DNA from: Heliocidaris erythrogramma
Lineage: Eukaryota; Echinodermata; Echinoidea; Camarodonta; Echinometridae
DNA: 64,000 nt
Direction of reading: 5' to 3'
Assembly (NCBI GenBank): GCA_025617745.1
Contig: CM046858.1
Span: 40,469,850 to 40,533,849 of the forward strand
Positions 42,485-53,611 of the stretch are shown piece by piece (the stretch's first letter is position 1; each line of letters starts with the position of its first letter). The translations under genes were made by a program, and so were the position numbers. The notes under the pieces are model-generated. The model saw only the letters and a program-made list of their open reading frames with translations, was not told the DNA's origin and did no database searches.

Positions 42485-44354
42485 AGAAATTGAATTCGTC
42501 ACGAGGACGAATTAGGTGGTCTGTCCTTAAATTGGCACGATCATGATTGTAATCAGGATGATCATATTAATGGTGAAATACTAAACAGAAGATAGGATGT
42601 CAAGAATGCCATGAATGGAGATGCTTCCTGAGAACAGGAATGTAGCAAAATGTGTAACGGTCATTGTAAAATGATTATGGTGATGATAACGGTGATTATG
42701 ATGATAATGACATAATGATGATGGCGATGATATCATAGTAGCGATGATGATCATGACGGTGATGATAATAATAGTGATGATACAGGATACTTGGGAGATT
42801 AGCCCCATAGCTCTAATACAGGACAAGAAATCACAATTTCCATAGGGTTGTACACAAACTACTGCACACTTTCTAATAGACATAATACGGAAAATATGGC
42901 AGTTTATTACATTATTTGTGATTTTTTATGTTATACTAGTCGAAGAGGATGGTAAAATGACAGGAAAAAAGAAGCAAAAAAAAAAATTGTTATGGACCCA
43001 CCGGGGATCGAACCTGGGTCACCGGAATGGGAGGCAAGTGCTTTGACCAATAGACCAAAATATTTCCCATAGAGATAATACGTAAACCAAAACGGGATTC
43101 TCAAATCACATTTTGTACTGAAAAATTGGGCATGATCCCGACATCTGATCAAAAATTGGAGGGCTTACTAATGAAAGCTTATAGTCTCAGCTACAACATA
43201 TTAAAATCTGGAAGAAAATAGACCAAAAATAACTGAGATACTGCTCAGAGAACGATGTCATGTAGATTCATGATTCGAAAAAAAATCATCTTCCATAGAC
43301 ATAACACGCAAATAGGGAAAATTATGACATGGCATCTTGCATTGAAAATTTCAGTGTGATGACGTCATCAAAATGAAAAATGGTGGTAACTGATCTGGTA
43401 GAGAATTGTCTCAGCTATAACATATCAAAATTTGGAAGAAAATCGATCACCTATTACTGAAATATTAGCAAATGAATACAAAAATTATGACGTCATTTTT
43501 TCAAAATCATTTTTTTGAGTTCATATGCAAATATGATGACGTTAGAACATGAGATCGGCAAAAATTCTACATGATTTCAAATCTACAACTCACAGGCTTT
43601 CAGAATATGTAAAGAAATTGGGGGGTTTCCGTATATTCTGAGGAGCTATGTCGAATTCTAGATGGGCATGTTTTTACCACTTTTTACATTAGAATGCCCA
43701 TTGACGTGCGCACGAATTTGAAAGTTTGACGCGCGCGTACGACATTATGGAAGGTCGAGATTGACTGTAAATAGTTGGAAATTGTCAAGAATAGTGTCAG
43801 GAAGACAAAATATGCGAAAAAATGGCGTTTTTACGTTCTCTACGCGCTGTGTGCGCGCATAACGCGCGCACGGACGCGCACGGACAGAAAAAATTAAAAT
43901 GCTTAAAATGTCCTGAACAATACTCTAATTTGATTAAAAAGAGATTTTGAGCATTTTAAAATTTTGACGCGCGCGTACGTGCGCGTCATGATGTGCGCGC
44001 AAATTTTGATGACATTTTATGTTGACCCTTGACCTGAAGTTAATGTATGTCAAATATGGTTCATTTTTGATCACTCGTTATGAAGATATGATTGATAATG
44101 TGATATCACAAAATGGCGCCTGGATGACGTCACGATGACCTGATGACCTTGAAATAGATACCCGAGCTTGATCTGATATGTCCTCATGACTGTAGAGATT
44201 TTGATAAAATTCGACTCAGCCGATATTGAGGAATCATGGCAACAAGAAAGTGGTGGAAAAATAAAAATAAATAATAAATAAATAAATAAATAAATAATAA
44301 AGAAAATTCTGACGAAATTAAGAGGTGGTCTGTCGACTACGACAGACCACCTAA
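42485..44354. mobile_element. 1.9-kb hairpin-ended element, copy 2
   Basis: Same family and orientation as 18574-20515, with small indels and substitutions. The left hairpin is cleaner here (AATTCGTCACGAGGACGAATT is nearly a perfect stem) and is followed by AGGTGGTCTGTCC. The right end is AGGTGGTCTGTCG/CGACAGACCACCT then AATT. It includes the tRNA-like segment at 42994-43064. The CGCG hairpin of copy 1 is rearranged here. Confidence 0.75.
42994..43064 (-). repeat. tRNA-like segment, copy 2
   Basis: Minus strand: A box TGGTCTATTGG, B box GGTTCGATCCC, then a run of ten T. It is almost identical to 19128-19198, although the flanking element has drifted more, which hints at constraint or recent spread. 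Confidence 0.6.
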
Positions 44355-44456
44355 TTAGTAATAGTATGTGTGGTGCTACATTACATGTATGTTGAATCGT
44401 TGATTGAAACTTGCCTCTATGTAGAATCGATGTAATTAAAAGATGCCACAAAAAAC

Positions 44457-44650
44457 TACAGTGAAACCTGTCTATAAAGACCACTCAAGGGAGACAAGAA
44501 AAGCAGTCTTTATGAGCAGGTGGTCTTTTTGTACAGGTTCCTTTAATACACATTTCAGTGAGAAACATTTTTCAAGGGAAACAAAAATTGTGGTCTTTAT
44601 AGACAGGTGGTCTTTCTATACAGGCGGTCGCTAAAGCAGGTTTGACTGTA
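44457..44650 (-). mobile_element. MITE, TACAGT-AAACCTG family (copy 3)
   Basis: Ends TACAGTGAAACCTGTC and GCAGGTTTGACTGTA are inverted and start and finish with TA. Orientation is opposite to copy 2. This is one of the best-preserved copies. Confidence 0.85.
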
Positions 44651-44757
44651 TTAACCTTTTGACTTCTAAATTCTCTCATTCTCATAAGCTTAAACACTGG
44701 GACTACCTGGTTCCCATGGGCAATGGGTTAACATTGACTCACGTTCGCTCTGAATCT

Positions 44758-45308
44758 TTTAAAGGGATAGTCCACCCTGATTACAAGTTGGCTTTAAAGG
44801 AAGCAGAAAAATTAAAGAAACAGATCAGTGAAGGTTGGAGTAACATTCAACAAGAAATAAGAAAGTTATGAATTGTTGAAGTTGTAATCAATCAGACACA
44901 AATTGGCAACTCCGTGACATATCTTCCGAGCTCCTCTGCCATTTGCTCAGTACAGAAAATTTCATAAATTTTCATTTTCTTGGTTTTTGATGAAGGAATA
45001 GATTTGTTTCATGCAGGTTTTGTGTAACATCATATGAGCAATGATTATATCTAAGGTGCGTGTACGACTGAATATTTCCTTTAGAGAAAAAGGAAATTTT
45101 AATGATTTTTGGGGTACAGGGCAAATGGGAGAGGAGCTCGCAAGATACGTCACAGAGTTGCCAATTTGTGTCTGATTGATGACCACTTCAAAAATTCATA
45201 ACTTTCCTATTTCTTATCAGATTTTGCTCAAACCTTCACTGATCTGTTTCTTTAATTTTTCTGCTTCTGTTAAAACCAACTTGTAATCAGGGTGGACTAT
45301 CCCTTTAA
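44758..45308. mobile_element. MITE with TTTAAAGGGATAGTCCACC ends
   Basis: The left end TTTTAAAGGGATAGTCCACC is inverted at the right as GGTGGACTATCCCTTTAAAG. Inner arms carry CACAAATTGGCAACTCCGTG and its inverse. TTAA-type boundary, no transposase. Confidence 0.8.
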
Positions 45309-45893
45309 AGGCCAAGTCCACCCTAACAAAAAGTTGATTTGAATAAATAGAGAAAAATCCAACAAGCATGACACTGAAAATTTTATCAAAATAAGATAGT
45401 TATGGTATTTTAAAGTTTCGCTTAATTTCGCAAAACAGTTATATGCACATCCTGCTCAGTATGCAAATGAGGGAACCAGTGACGTCACCCACTCACTATT
45501 TCTTTTGTATTTTATTACATGAAATACGAAATTTTAATTTTTCCTTGTTGTAATGTGAAACAAGGTTTGATTCCTCGCTGAACATGTTTAATTGCCATTG
45601 TTGCAACCTATACACAATTCAATGAGAGCTTCCTAATTGCGAAATCTGCAGAAATTAAAATATTCTATATTTCACATAATAAAATACAAAAGAAATAGTG
45701 AGTGGGTGACGTCACTGGTTCGCTCATTTGCATACTGAGCAGGATGTGCATATAACTGAAAAAACTTGAAAATACCATAACTTTCTTATTTTACATCCTA
45801 TTTTGATGAAATTTTCAGTGTTATGCTTGTTGGATTTTTCTCTATTTATTCAAATCAACTTTTTGTTTAATAGGGTAGACTTGGCCTTTAAGG
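45305..45893. mobile_element. MITE with TTTAAAGGCCAAGTCCACC ends
   Basis: Same family as 29243-29852. It shares the TTTAAAGG boundary with the element on its left, so one inserted at the TTAA edge of the other. Confidence 0.8.
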
Positions 45894-46126
45894 GTACCAA
45901 CCACCTAAAAAGTGTAATTCTTCTGCAGCTATTACATGCATTAAACCACCCCCTACCCTTTTCCTGGCATACTGTGTAGAAAGGATAACATAAAAACTCT
46001 TCCCCGGATCCCAAGTCCGACTTGGGTTCTATGCTTGCATTTTTGCATGTATGGGTTTGTCAAGTAATCTTCACACAAGTTGTTTTTATCTTCAATTAAA
46101 GAGTATAACTTTACTGGAATAATACT

Positions 46127-46661
46127 TTAAAGGGAAAATCCAACCTGATTACGTGTTGGTTTTAAGAGAAGCAGAAAATCAAAGTAACAGATATAAGAAA
46201 TAAGAAAGTTATGAATTTTGGAAGGTGTAATCAATCAAACACAAATTGGCAACTCCGTGACGTACATATATCTCGCGAGCTTCTTTCCCATTTGCCCTGT
46301 ACCCAAGAAATCATTCATTTCCATTTTCTCCAAAGAAAATATTCAAACATACATGCACCTTTATAGATATAATCATCGTTCATCTGTTTTTACACAAAGC
46401 TTACACTACGAATCAAATCTGTTTCTTCATCAGAAAGAAAGAAAATTAAATTTATGAAATTTTCTGAACTGAGCAAATGGGAGAGGAGCTCGCAGGATAC
46501 GTCACAGAGTTGCCAATTTGTGTTTGATTGATTACAATTTCAAAAATTCATTAACATTCTTATTTCTTATCTGATTTTGTGCAAACTTTTACTAATCTGT
46601 TTCTCTGATTTTTCTGCTTTTATTCAAATCAACTATGTACTAGGGTGGACTTTCCCTTAAA
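46127..46661. mobile_element. MITE with TTTAAAGGGAAAATCCAACC ends
   Basis: The left end TTTAAAGGGAAAATCCAACC is inverted at the right as AGGGTGGACTTTCCCTTAAA. Interior similar to 44758-45308 (CACAAATTGGCAACTCCGTG). Confidence 0.8.
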
Positions 46662-46849
46662 GCTGGTGAGTGGAATATATATATTTATTTATATGTAACA
46701 GCATGGAAATCGGAAAATGTAAAACAAAACTTTTTTGGTGATTGGTACCCTTTAACACCAAACTCCCCTAAATTTTGAACTGAGCGAGAAGCCACTTAGT
46801 AAAACTGGAAGCAGGGAAATGTAAGTTATACACAATAGGGCAATTCCAC

Positions 46850-47212
46850 GTTACTCACGTTACACATTTTAGGCACCTTGGCATATTGTAATTGCCATAT
46901 TTTTTTTACTGTGGTGTTTGACAATCTCTCTTTTCTGTACAAGGTGTATGATTTCTTAATACACCTTGGTATGTTATTAGAATTCAATTCAACAAATCTA
47001 CCCCGAAAATGTAGACAAGCAAACTTTCGTTACTCATGTTACATTCAAAAAGTGTCCTCATACTGGGTGGAATTAAAAGCAGTGGGTATATGATTTTTAT
47101 AACCGACATAGAGGTTCACCAATGTAGATGCTCAGAATTTTAGAAACATTACATATGTTTGACAAATTTACCAAAATTAGCATTACTCATGTTACACGTT
47201 ACTCACGTTACA
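46850..47212 (+). repeat. GTTACTCACGTTACA repeats, left cluster
   Basis: Four occurrences (46850, 47029 with CATG, 47182 with CATG, 47197). The repeat contains GTTAC twice with a TCAC or TCAT spacer. Confidence 0.8.
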
Positions 47213-48132
47213 TATTTAACATATAATCATTGCCATGCTCCTGACCATGAACATTAGCTTGAAACTGTATATTTTGATGTATTTAACTGTTTTAATTATT
47301 TTAGGCATAAAATGGAACAGTTTTGTTAACCTTTTCCATATATTTGACAATATTCTCAAGTGTTATAACCCATTTTATATGGCTAATCATCAACATTCAA
47401 GCAAAATTACCACACATATATGATGTCAATTTTAGTTATAATAGTACATGTATTTTGAAAGTGGTGCAGAGTGAAAAATATTCTCCTTCCATTCTCTTTA
47501 AAATTAAATTGCTTTCAAGTTTCTGTGAATCACTCAGGAGACACTTACATTTTAACACTAGTCAGTCCTTAAAAGATTTTAATAATCATGAAGTAACATA
47601 TATTACAACTGGCAAAATAAATATTAAAAAAACATACATTCTAGACTCAACTCTATGTGTAATCTGATCCAACCTAACACATGAACTTAAAAGACTATAT
47701 GTTTCTCTTACAATACCATGAATGAGTTATTGTAAGCAATGTCAAGCAAACTTATCTGATCATAACTACTTGCCACAAAGATAAAGGTAAGAGAATTATG
47801 TGGTAAAAAGATAATTATTCTGACCAAAACATTTTCTCTATTGCGTTACTGGGTGAAAGAAATTATTATATCCCCCCTTCAAAAGCAATTTGTGAAAACA
47901 GAAAGTGCCACCTTTACCAAACTAAAATCAAATGCAGATTTGTGCATTTAATTGCCATGTTTTTATCCATTTGTAAATCTCATTCAGGTTAATCATTTAT
48001 TCTTCTAACTTATAATTCTACATGAAAGCAATGTACAATGTAGTACCAAAATGGTAAAATTTCCTATTGGTATTTAAACATTTGGCCATATATTCAATAA
48101 TCATGCAGACTCATATAACCAAAGATACAGTT

Positions 48133-48483
48133 TTATTCATCATCATTGATGAAAAGTCTGAGAAAGGCGTAAAACTGAACAGAAAACTTGAAATGGCCGC
48201 GATTGTTAGCTACATCTGGTTTATTTAATTTGACAATCAAGCTTTTCTTTGGGTAGAAAATGTTGTCTTTAGGATTCGGCCACTTCCAGTGCTTTCCAGC
48301 TCGTTCCATGACTGAGACTTGGTAGTCGCCCAGATTTCCCACTGCAATTACTTCCCCTGGGTAAAGGACCCCTTCATAGTCAACAGCATACCACTCGCCC
48401 ACATGGACAGTGTCATGACGCATGGTTGATGATGATGTGGGCATGCTACATGTACTTTCATCAAGAGGATTTAGCAGTTTCAA
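48133..48483 (-). CDS. Conserved C-terminal domain of an uncharacterised protein, probably a broken gene
   Basis: The minus-strand frame has a first ATG near 48444 and encodes a compact domain: VGEWYAVDYEGVLYPGEV, then YQVSVMERAGKHWKWPNPKD and NIFYPKKSLIVKL. This WY-x-V-DY-G-x-(L/F)-PGEV ... WKWP-x-KD-x-I-Y pattern belongs to a family of uncharacterised animal proteins that often also carry an N-terminal AERQRRY/F-x-K-L motif. Such a motif is present upstream on the same strand (48486-48575) but in another frame. The stop codon overlaps an AATAAA signal (TGAATAAAAC on the minus strand), fitting a real transcript end. Function unknown. Confidence 0.6.
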   Translation of the reverse strand: MKLLNPLDESTCSMPTSSSTMRHDTVHVGEWYAVDYEGVLYPGEVIAVGNLGDYQVSVMERAGKHWKWPNPKDNIFYPKKSLIVKLNKPDVANNRGHFKFSVQFYAFLRLFINDDE

Positions 48484-48485
48484 GT

Positions 48486-48575
48486 TTAATGTTTCTCTTT
48501 AAATTCGTCATAACTTCCCGAAGCTTGCAGTTTGGCTTTGAAGCGCTGTTGTCTCTCAGCATTTGTGAGTGGCAT
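48486..48575 (-). CDS. Short N-terminal frame MPLTNAERQQRFKAK, broken from the domain downstream
   Basis: The minus-strand ATG at 48575 follows an acceptor-like TATTAACAG (exon start 48586). It encodes MPLTNAERQQRFKAKLQASG and then SYDEFKEKH before TAA. The TNAERQ-x-R/F-x-x-K-L motif is the usual N-terminus of the protein family whose C-terminal domain lies at 48133-48483. The two parts are in different frames with a stop in each linking frame, so either an internal deletion/frameshift broke the gene or two separate short peptides are made. Confidence 0.5.
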   Translation of the reverse strand: MPLTNAERQQRFKAKLQASGSYDEFKEKH

Positions 48576-48585
48576 TCTGACCCTC

Positions 48586-49515
48586 CCTGTTAATACAATA
48601 TAGAATTTGTTGAGGATTTAATTTTACACTTAACAGAACCTTTGGAAATGTAATTTTACACCTAAATTAACAGATATCTGACCATTAAAACTTTCCTACT
48701 GAAAAGAAAGAATTGCAAATAAGAAAAATTGATATTCTTATTGGATGCAAGATTCCAATTAAACATCACACCATTAATTAAAGCTATAAATAAATCTAAC
48801 ACAATTATGGCAAATTATATTCCAATACACAATTAGAAGACTGTAGATTTCAGATAAACATTGGAAATCTATATACATGTATGTACAATACATGTAATGT
48901 AAGCCAACAGCATCTGTGAATATTTACAACTTGTCTGCAAATACATGTAGGTTAGGCATTATTTTGTTCATCTGGATTACATGCCTACTAATGTTAACAA
49001 ATTGATTGTTACGTGGAGAAGGTTTACGGTTCACCATGTGTGTTGGTAGGAGGAAAGGGAAAATAGGAAATTAGAAATGGATAGACGAGAAAGGATGACA
49101 AGAGAGAAAATAAGAAATATTCTTTCGTGACAATGGGTGAAGTCCTGAAAAGGACTGTAAACCAATAGGAAGGTTTACTGGTTCACCAGGTGTATGGATA
49201 GGTGAAGGGTGATGGATGATCTGTCCATACACCTGGTGAACCAGTAAACCTTCCTATTGGTTTACAGTCCTTTTCAGGACTTCACCCATTGTCACGAAAG
49301 AATATTTCTTCTTTTCTCTCTTGTCATCCTTTCTCGTCTATCCATTTCTAATTTCTTATTTTCCCTTTCCTCCTACCAACACACATGGTGAACCGTAAAC
49401 CTTCTCCACGTTATAACCTCCACCATGCAAACCTTCAAAGATCATCAAATTGATTGTTGTTCTTATTCTAAAAGTTAAAGATAAAAAATAAATGAAAAAA
49501 TAAATCTGTACTCAC
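48586..49515 (-). other. Probable intron of the minus-strand gene
   Basis: On the minus strand a donor AGAG/GTGAGT at 49515 and an acceptor TATTAACAG ending at 48587 bound a 930-bp intron. It contains the fold-back 49011-49446. Confidence 0.45.
49011..49446. mobile_element. Fold-back A: inverted arms, tail, 12-bp target duplication
   Basis: Arms of about 185 bp (49011 to about 49195 and about 49225-49410) are nearly perfect reverse complements; the left begins ACGTGGAGAAGGTTTACGG. After the right arm there is a 36-bp non-repeated tail ending CATC. The element is flanked by AAATTGATTGTT at 48999-49010 and 49447-49458. No protein is encoded. Confidence 0.85.
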
Positions 49516-49640
49516 CTCTAAAGAGGCAATTAAGAGACGAGAATAGAGCTTGCTAAAGAACACTGCAGTCTCCAACTTGCTACAAAGCTCAATGAACAGA
49601 TCCACTCTGGGGTGTGGTATGTTATGTTATGTAATGGCAA
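49516..49640 (-). other. Probable 5' untranslated exon of the minus-strand gene
   Basis: The sequence up to the donor AGAG/GTGAGT has stops in all relevant frames. The upstream limit is uncertain. Confidence 0.35.
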
Positions 49641-49761
49641 CACTGACCACTTCAAAAGGTCATTAAAGGACCAAACTCTTTGTTTTTACCCCTTAGTCAC
49701 ACAGTAAAAGAATTCTGTACCATAGCCTGTGAAATACATATTTATATCACAATTTTATGTT

Positions 49762-49980
49762 GTTACTCACGTTACACCATCGTTACTCACGTTACATTGT
49801 TACTCACGTTACAATTTTTGGGCCTCATTTATTATACCATGACATGTACATGTATACAGCTCCTACCCTTTTTTCATATTAGGTACAAGGAGTATGAAGA
49901 GAATTTCCATTGGCAAATTTTGAATGGAAGGGAATATTAGGAAATAAAACTTTTTCATTTTTTCCGTTACTCACGTTACA
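49762..49980 (+). repeat. GTTACTCACGTTACA repeats, right cluster
   Basis: Four exact copies (49762, 49782, 49799, 49966). Confidence 0.85.
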
Positions 49981-50458
49981 TGGGTTTGAGCAGTCGGATG
50001 GCATGCTTTATACCCATTCATGGGAATGGAGGCCATTTTTTTCTCTTTGGCAACTCAAAACTAATGTCCCATACATTCTAAAAATCAACTTAAACAACTG
50101 CTTACCATTCTTTAATTATGTATGAATTGAAATGAAATCTTTAGGTAAATATTTACTGTTTTTCTCAATAAAAGTGTAAGCTAAGTTCAAAGTTCAATAT
50201 TTGCAATTCTTGATGCAAATTTTGGACAAATTTTACTGTTCCGTTTGCCCAGAAGTATACTGGACAAAATTAGGTGGGTGACAAGTTCCAAAATAAGAAT
50301 TTATTTTTTCACCCCATGACACCCATCTCATGGAATTGCCCAATAGCTGAATGCAGTTGAAATTAATGCCAATATGTGCACAGCACGCTTCATACTGGAG
50401 GTTGACATGCAAGGATAACTTGAAAGGAGTGGTCACATTAATGTCAAGTTCACACGAA

Positions 50459-50640
50459 CAGGGCCCTGTTTCATAAAATTTACAATTTACAAATTTACAA
50501 TTTACAAATTTACAATTTACAAAGTTACAATAATTGGATAAATAAGCTACTGAAATCCTTGAATCTGTTTGGCTAATAGCAACTTTGTCATAGAAATGGG
50601 GCAGTTGTTAATAGTCATTATAAAATGGGTTCAAGAATCA
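50459..50640. mobile_element. MITE, GGGCCCTGTTTCATAAAA family, with a short tandem repeat
   Basis: Same centre (GGCTAATAGCAACTTTGTCA) as 25204-25345. Expanded by an AATTTACAATTTACAA run at 50478-50526; the right end is decayed. Confidence 0.7.
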
Positions 50641-50981
50641 ATGTAGCCATCCTGATTAGTCAAATAACACCACGTGACCACACAAAAAAAAAGTGATAAC
50701 ATACGGCAAAAAGGCTATAAACCACAGATGAGCTGCGCGTACGCGTACCTCTGGTGCGTGCAAACTTAAAACGCAATGAAATCACGTAGTTTAATTGTCA
50801 TTTTAGCACAGGGATTACATGCGCGCACTGAAACGCGCATGACTTTTGTTGGCTGCGCTTCTGTGATGTCATCCAGGAAAGCAAATGGCAGCCTCCATGA
50901 CTGTGCGACTCTTGGCGTTTCTATGGGGTTCGTAACCATTTTTACAGACTTCATAATCATATTGCCGATCCGTTTTATAAT
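50641..50981. other. Spacer with CGCGC words
   Basis: Contains GCGCGTACGCGTACC and ACATGCGCGCACTG. No gene supported. Confidence 0.4.
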
Positions 50982-51150
50982 ACTATTAATATATGGTTGT
51001 GAGTTTGTGCGTTAGTGCGATCTGGCAACACGCAGGTTTTTATCGTTGTGTCAAACACACTCGGCTTGCGCCTCGTGCGTATAGTACACCACGATAAAAC
51101 CTTTGTGTTGCCAGATCGCACCAGCGCACTCCCAACCATGTATTAATACA
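50982..51150. repeat. Fold-back, arms about 70 bp
   Basis: TATTAATATATGGTTG, GTGCGATCTGGCAACAC and GGTTTTTATCGTTGTG at the left are all inverted at the right. The loop is about 30 bp. Confidence 0.85.
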
Positions 51151-51394
51151 CTGTAGTATATTATTCACACTTATAAAATGACAAACTATTTTGAGAGAAA
51201 AAAATGATGCAAACTCAATTCCCTTATACGGCTTCTTAGGCAAATTATAAGTGCTGAATTCAGATTTAAAAGAACTATAAATGACATACCGGTAAGCATG
51301 GTACAAATTGGTATCACTGAATATGCATGTATCATGCAGCTTGGTACAAGATGATAAATGATACACAAATGTAAAGGCTCAGTGTAGAAACTAG

Positions 51395-51720
51395 CACTTA
51401 ATCGCAAGCTAGCCGCAGGCTTGTGGCACGCTTAATGTCATGCTTATTGGCAAGCTTGCGGCAAGCTTCTACCACGTATGTAAATTAGCTGCAAGCTTGG
51501 TATTGTACTAAATATGTAAATTAGCTTTCAACATGCTTGATGGCAAGCTTGCAGTGCAGTAAAGCTAGTCACAAACTTTCAAACGTGCGCTTTTTTTGGT
51601 ATAATACGTATATTACCTATTTGTACGATACGATCTTGTTGCAAGCTTTTGCTGTAAGCATGCCGCTAGCATGCCGCAAGCATGTTGGCACGCTTGTGTG
51701 CAAGCTTGCCAATATTAAAG
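51395..51720. repeat. Cluster of GCAAGCTTGC-type palindromic words
   Basis: AAGCTTG/CAAGCTT occurs about eight times in 330 bp, with GCATGCCG, GCAAGCATG and GCACGCTT variants between. Units have no fixed period. Confidence 0.65.
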
Positions 51721-53398
51721 TGAACCAAAATTTGTAGGGGGGGGGGGGGGCTCTTTTAGATCATTTAGTCAGTCAAGTAAATGCAATACACACCTACATG
51801 TACACATGTAAAACAACCATGAATGGAAATTCTAATGTTGACTTGGGACTATTTTCATACACAATAGCAATTTCCTGCCATATTTACTTCAGTGAGAAAT
51901 TTAAAAAAAAGGGGGAAACCAGCAGTGGGAAAAACCCAGAACGCAGAAAAAGAGACACTTTTCTAATGTAGAAAAAACAGGAAGGAAATCTTAACAGTAT
52001 AAGTGCTGTTGAAATATGATATTTGATTTGAAAGATAAAATCTTTTGCCTTTTTTTTCTCTCAACCATAACCTCCTTGTATAAGAAGAACAACAGAAACA
52101 GTTTTAAGTTTCAATAACTCTTAAATACACTTACTTTCATTTCAAGAAACTATAAAACTCTTACAATAGGTTGAAGTATCAACATTTGTCCCAAAAACCC
52201 ACTTCGGAATCTCATGGTCATTCATTGTTCTCTGATCCTTTTGTGTCTAGGGAATATGTCATATTATTGGCAGTGTGATTAAAATTTCTTTTTTTTTTTG
52301 CTCATGACTCATGAGAGGTTTTTATATTTTGTGTAAATGAATTGGTTCATAATTCACTTTGGTTTGTTGATGACATGTCCTTGAAATAGCAGTCAAAAGA
52401 AGGACATGGCCAAAGTTCACATGTACATGTAGTTACTTAAAGATATACATGTATGTGTATGTTATAAGAAAGCAATTCAAATATTTTAGCACAACTCATG
52501 ATGAAAAACATTTAAAGATAAAAATAATTTATGAATTAATTTTACTCTATCTCCTCAAATTGATTACGAACAATTATATGTAGCTTGTAAATTAAAGATG
52601 GACAAGAGAAAATGAGAAGCAAGGGAAGGCAAGAAAGAGAGAGAGAGTGCGCGAGAGAAAGAAGAAGGAAGGCAAAAGTGCCTTTTCAATACAGTTTGCA
52701 CACGTGTATAATGAAACAATGCTATATAGTGGGCAAGAAAGCATTGAGTTGATTATATTGGGTATAAATATAGTCACATATGAATTGAATATTCCTTGCA
52801 GTTATTCTTATGTTTATCTTTTGCATTTTTATATATTTATATGTTTTATTTGATCAATAGAAAACAATCACATACATTAATAACAGATTTATGATGGGAA
52901 ATGGATTTTTTTTTTTATACAGCTACATGTACATTATTTCAAAGTTTCCCCAGAGCTAAATTGCTCTACGATCCAGTGTACTTTATGAATGATTTTGTCT
53001 GATATTTCATTGTAAGTGTACCTCAGTAAAATAGGTTTCAAGGTCCCAGGTTAAACTTTCATTTCAATTTTCTTTTATAATTCATGTAAAAACAAGGTAG
53101 TGGGAAAACCCAGGTAAGAAGGGAAGAGAGAGAAAATCTTTGAAAACAGGAAGAGGAAATGAAAAAAAAAATATTTTGGCTTGGTACCATCGTCAAAAGG
53201 CAACTTCCATTTAATGAACAAAGTTCATATACATGTAGGCTGCACAATGATGTTGAAAGTAAATAAGCATACATATTCTACAAAAATATATGTCTGTATG
53301 CCCCTGGCAACGTATATTTGGAGTTCATAAACTTAGATTACAAAATGTAGGATTTGTCCGATAATGATAACGAGATTAAAGGTACATGTACACCCTAC
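51721..53398. other. Intergenic stretch, nothing recognised
   Basis: A G-run at 51737-51750, a short GA tract (52632-52665) and scattered ACATGTA words. No gene or element supported. Confidence 0.45.
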
Positions 53399-53600
53399 TA
53401 CAGCCAAACCTGCTTTTAATAGCGACCACCTGTATAGAAAGACCACAGTCTGTCTATAAAGACCACAATTTCTGTTTCCTTTGAAAAGTGTTTCTCATTG
53501 AAATGTGTGTTGAAGAAACCTGTACATAAAGACCACCTGCTCATAAAGACCGCTTTTCTTGTCTCCCTTAAGCGGTCTTTATAGACAGGTTTCACTGTAT
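53399..53600 (+). mobile_element. MITE, TACAGT-AAACCTG family (copy 4)
   Basis: Starts ACAGCCAAACCTGC, ends AGGTTTCACTGTA. Contains an extra CAGTCTGTCTATAAAGACCA segment not in copies 2 or 3. Confidence 0.85.
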
Positions 53601-53611
53601 ATTCCTGTGAC

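Larger units (their letters stand above)
46836..50345. mobile_element. 3.5-kb element with GTTACTCACGTTACA repeats and GGGCAATTCCA ends
   Basis: Ends GGGCAATTCCA (46838-46848) and TGGAATTGCC (50331-50340) are inverted, with CAATA on both outer sides (4-5 bp target duplication). The word GTTACTCACGTTACA or a close variant occurs at 46850, 47029, 47182, 47197, 49762, 49782, 49799 and 49966, always in the same orientation and near the ends. The interior holds a minus-strand gene-like unit (48133-48586) and a fold-back (49011-49446). It could be a non-autonomous or decayed DNA element; superfamily unknown. Confidence 0.6.
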
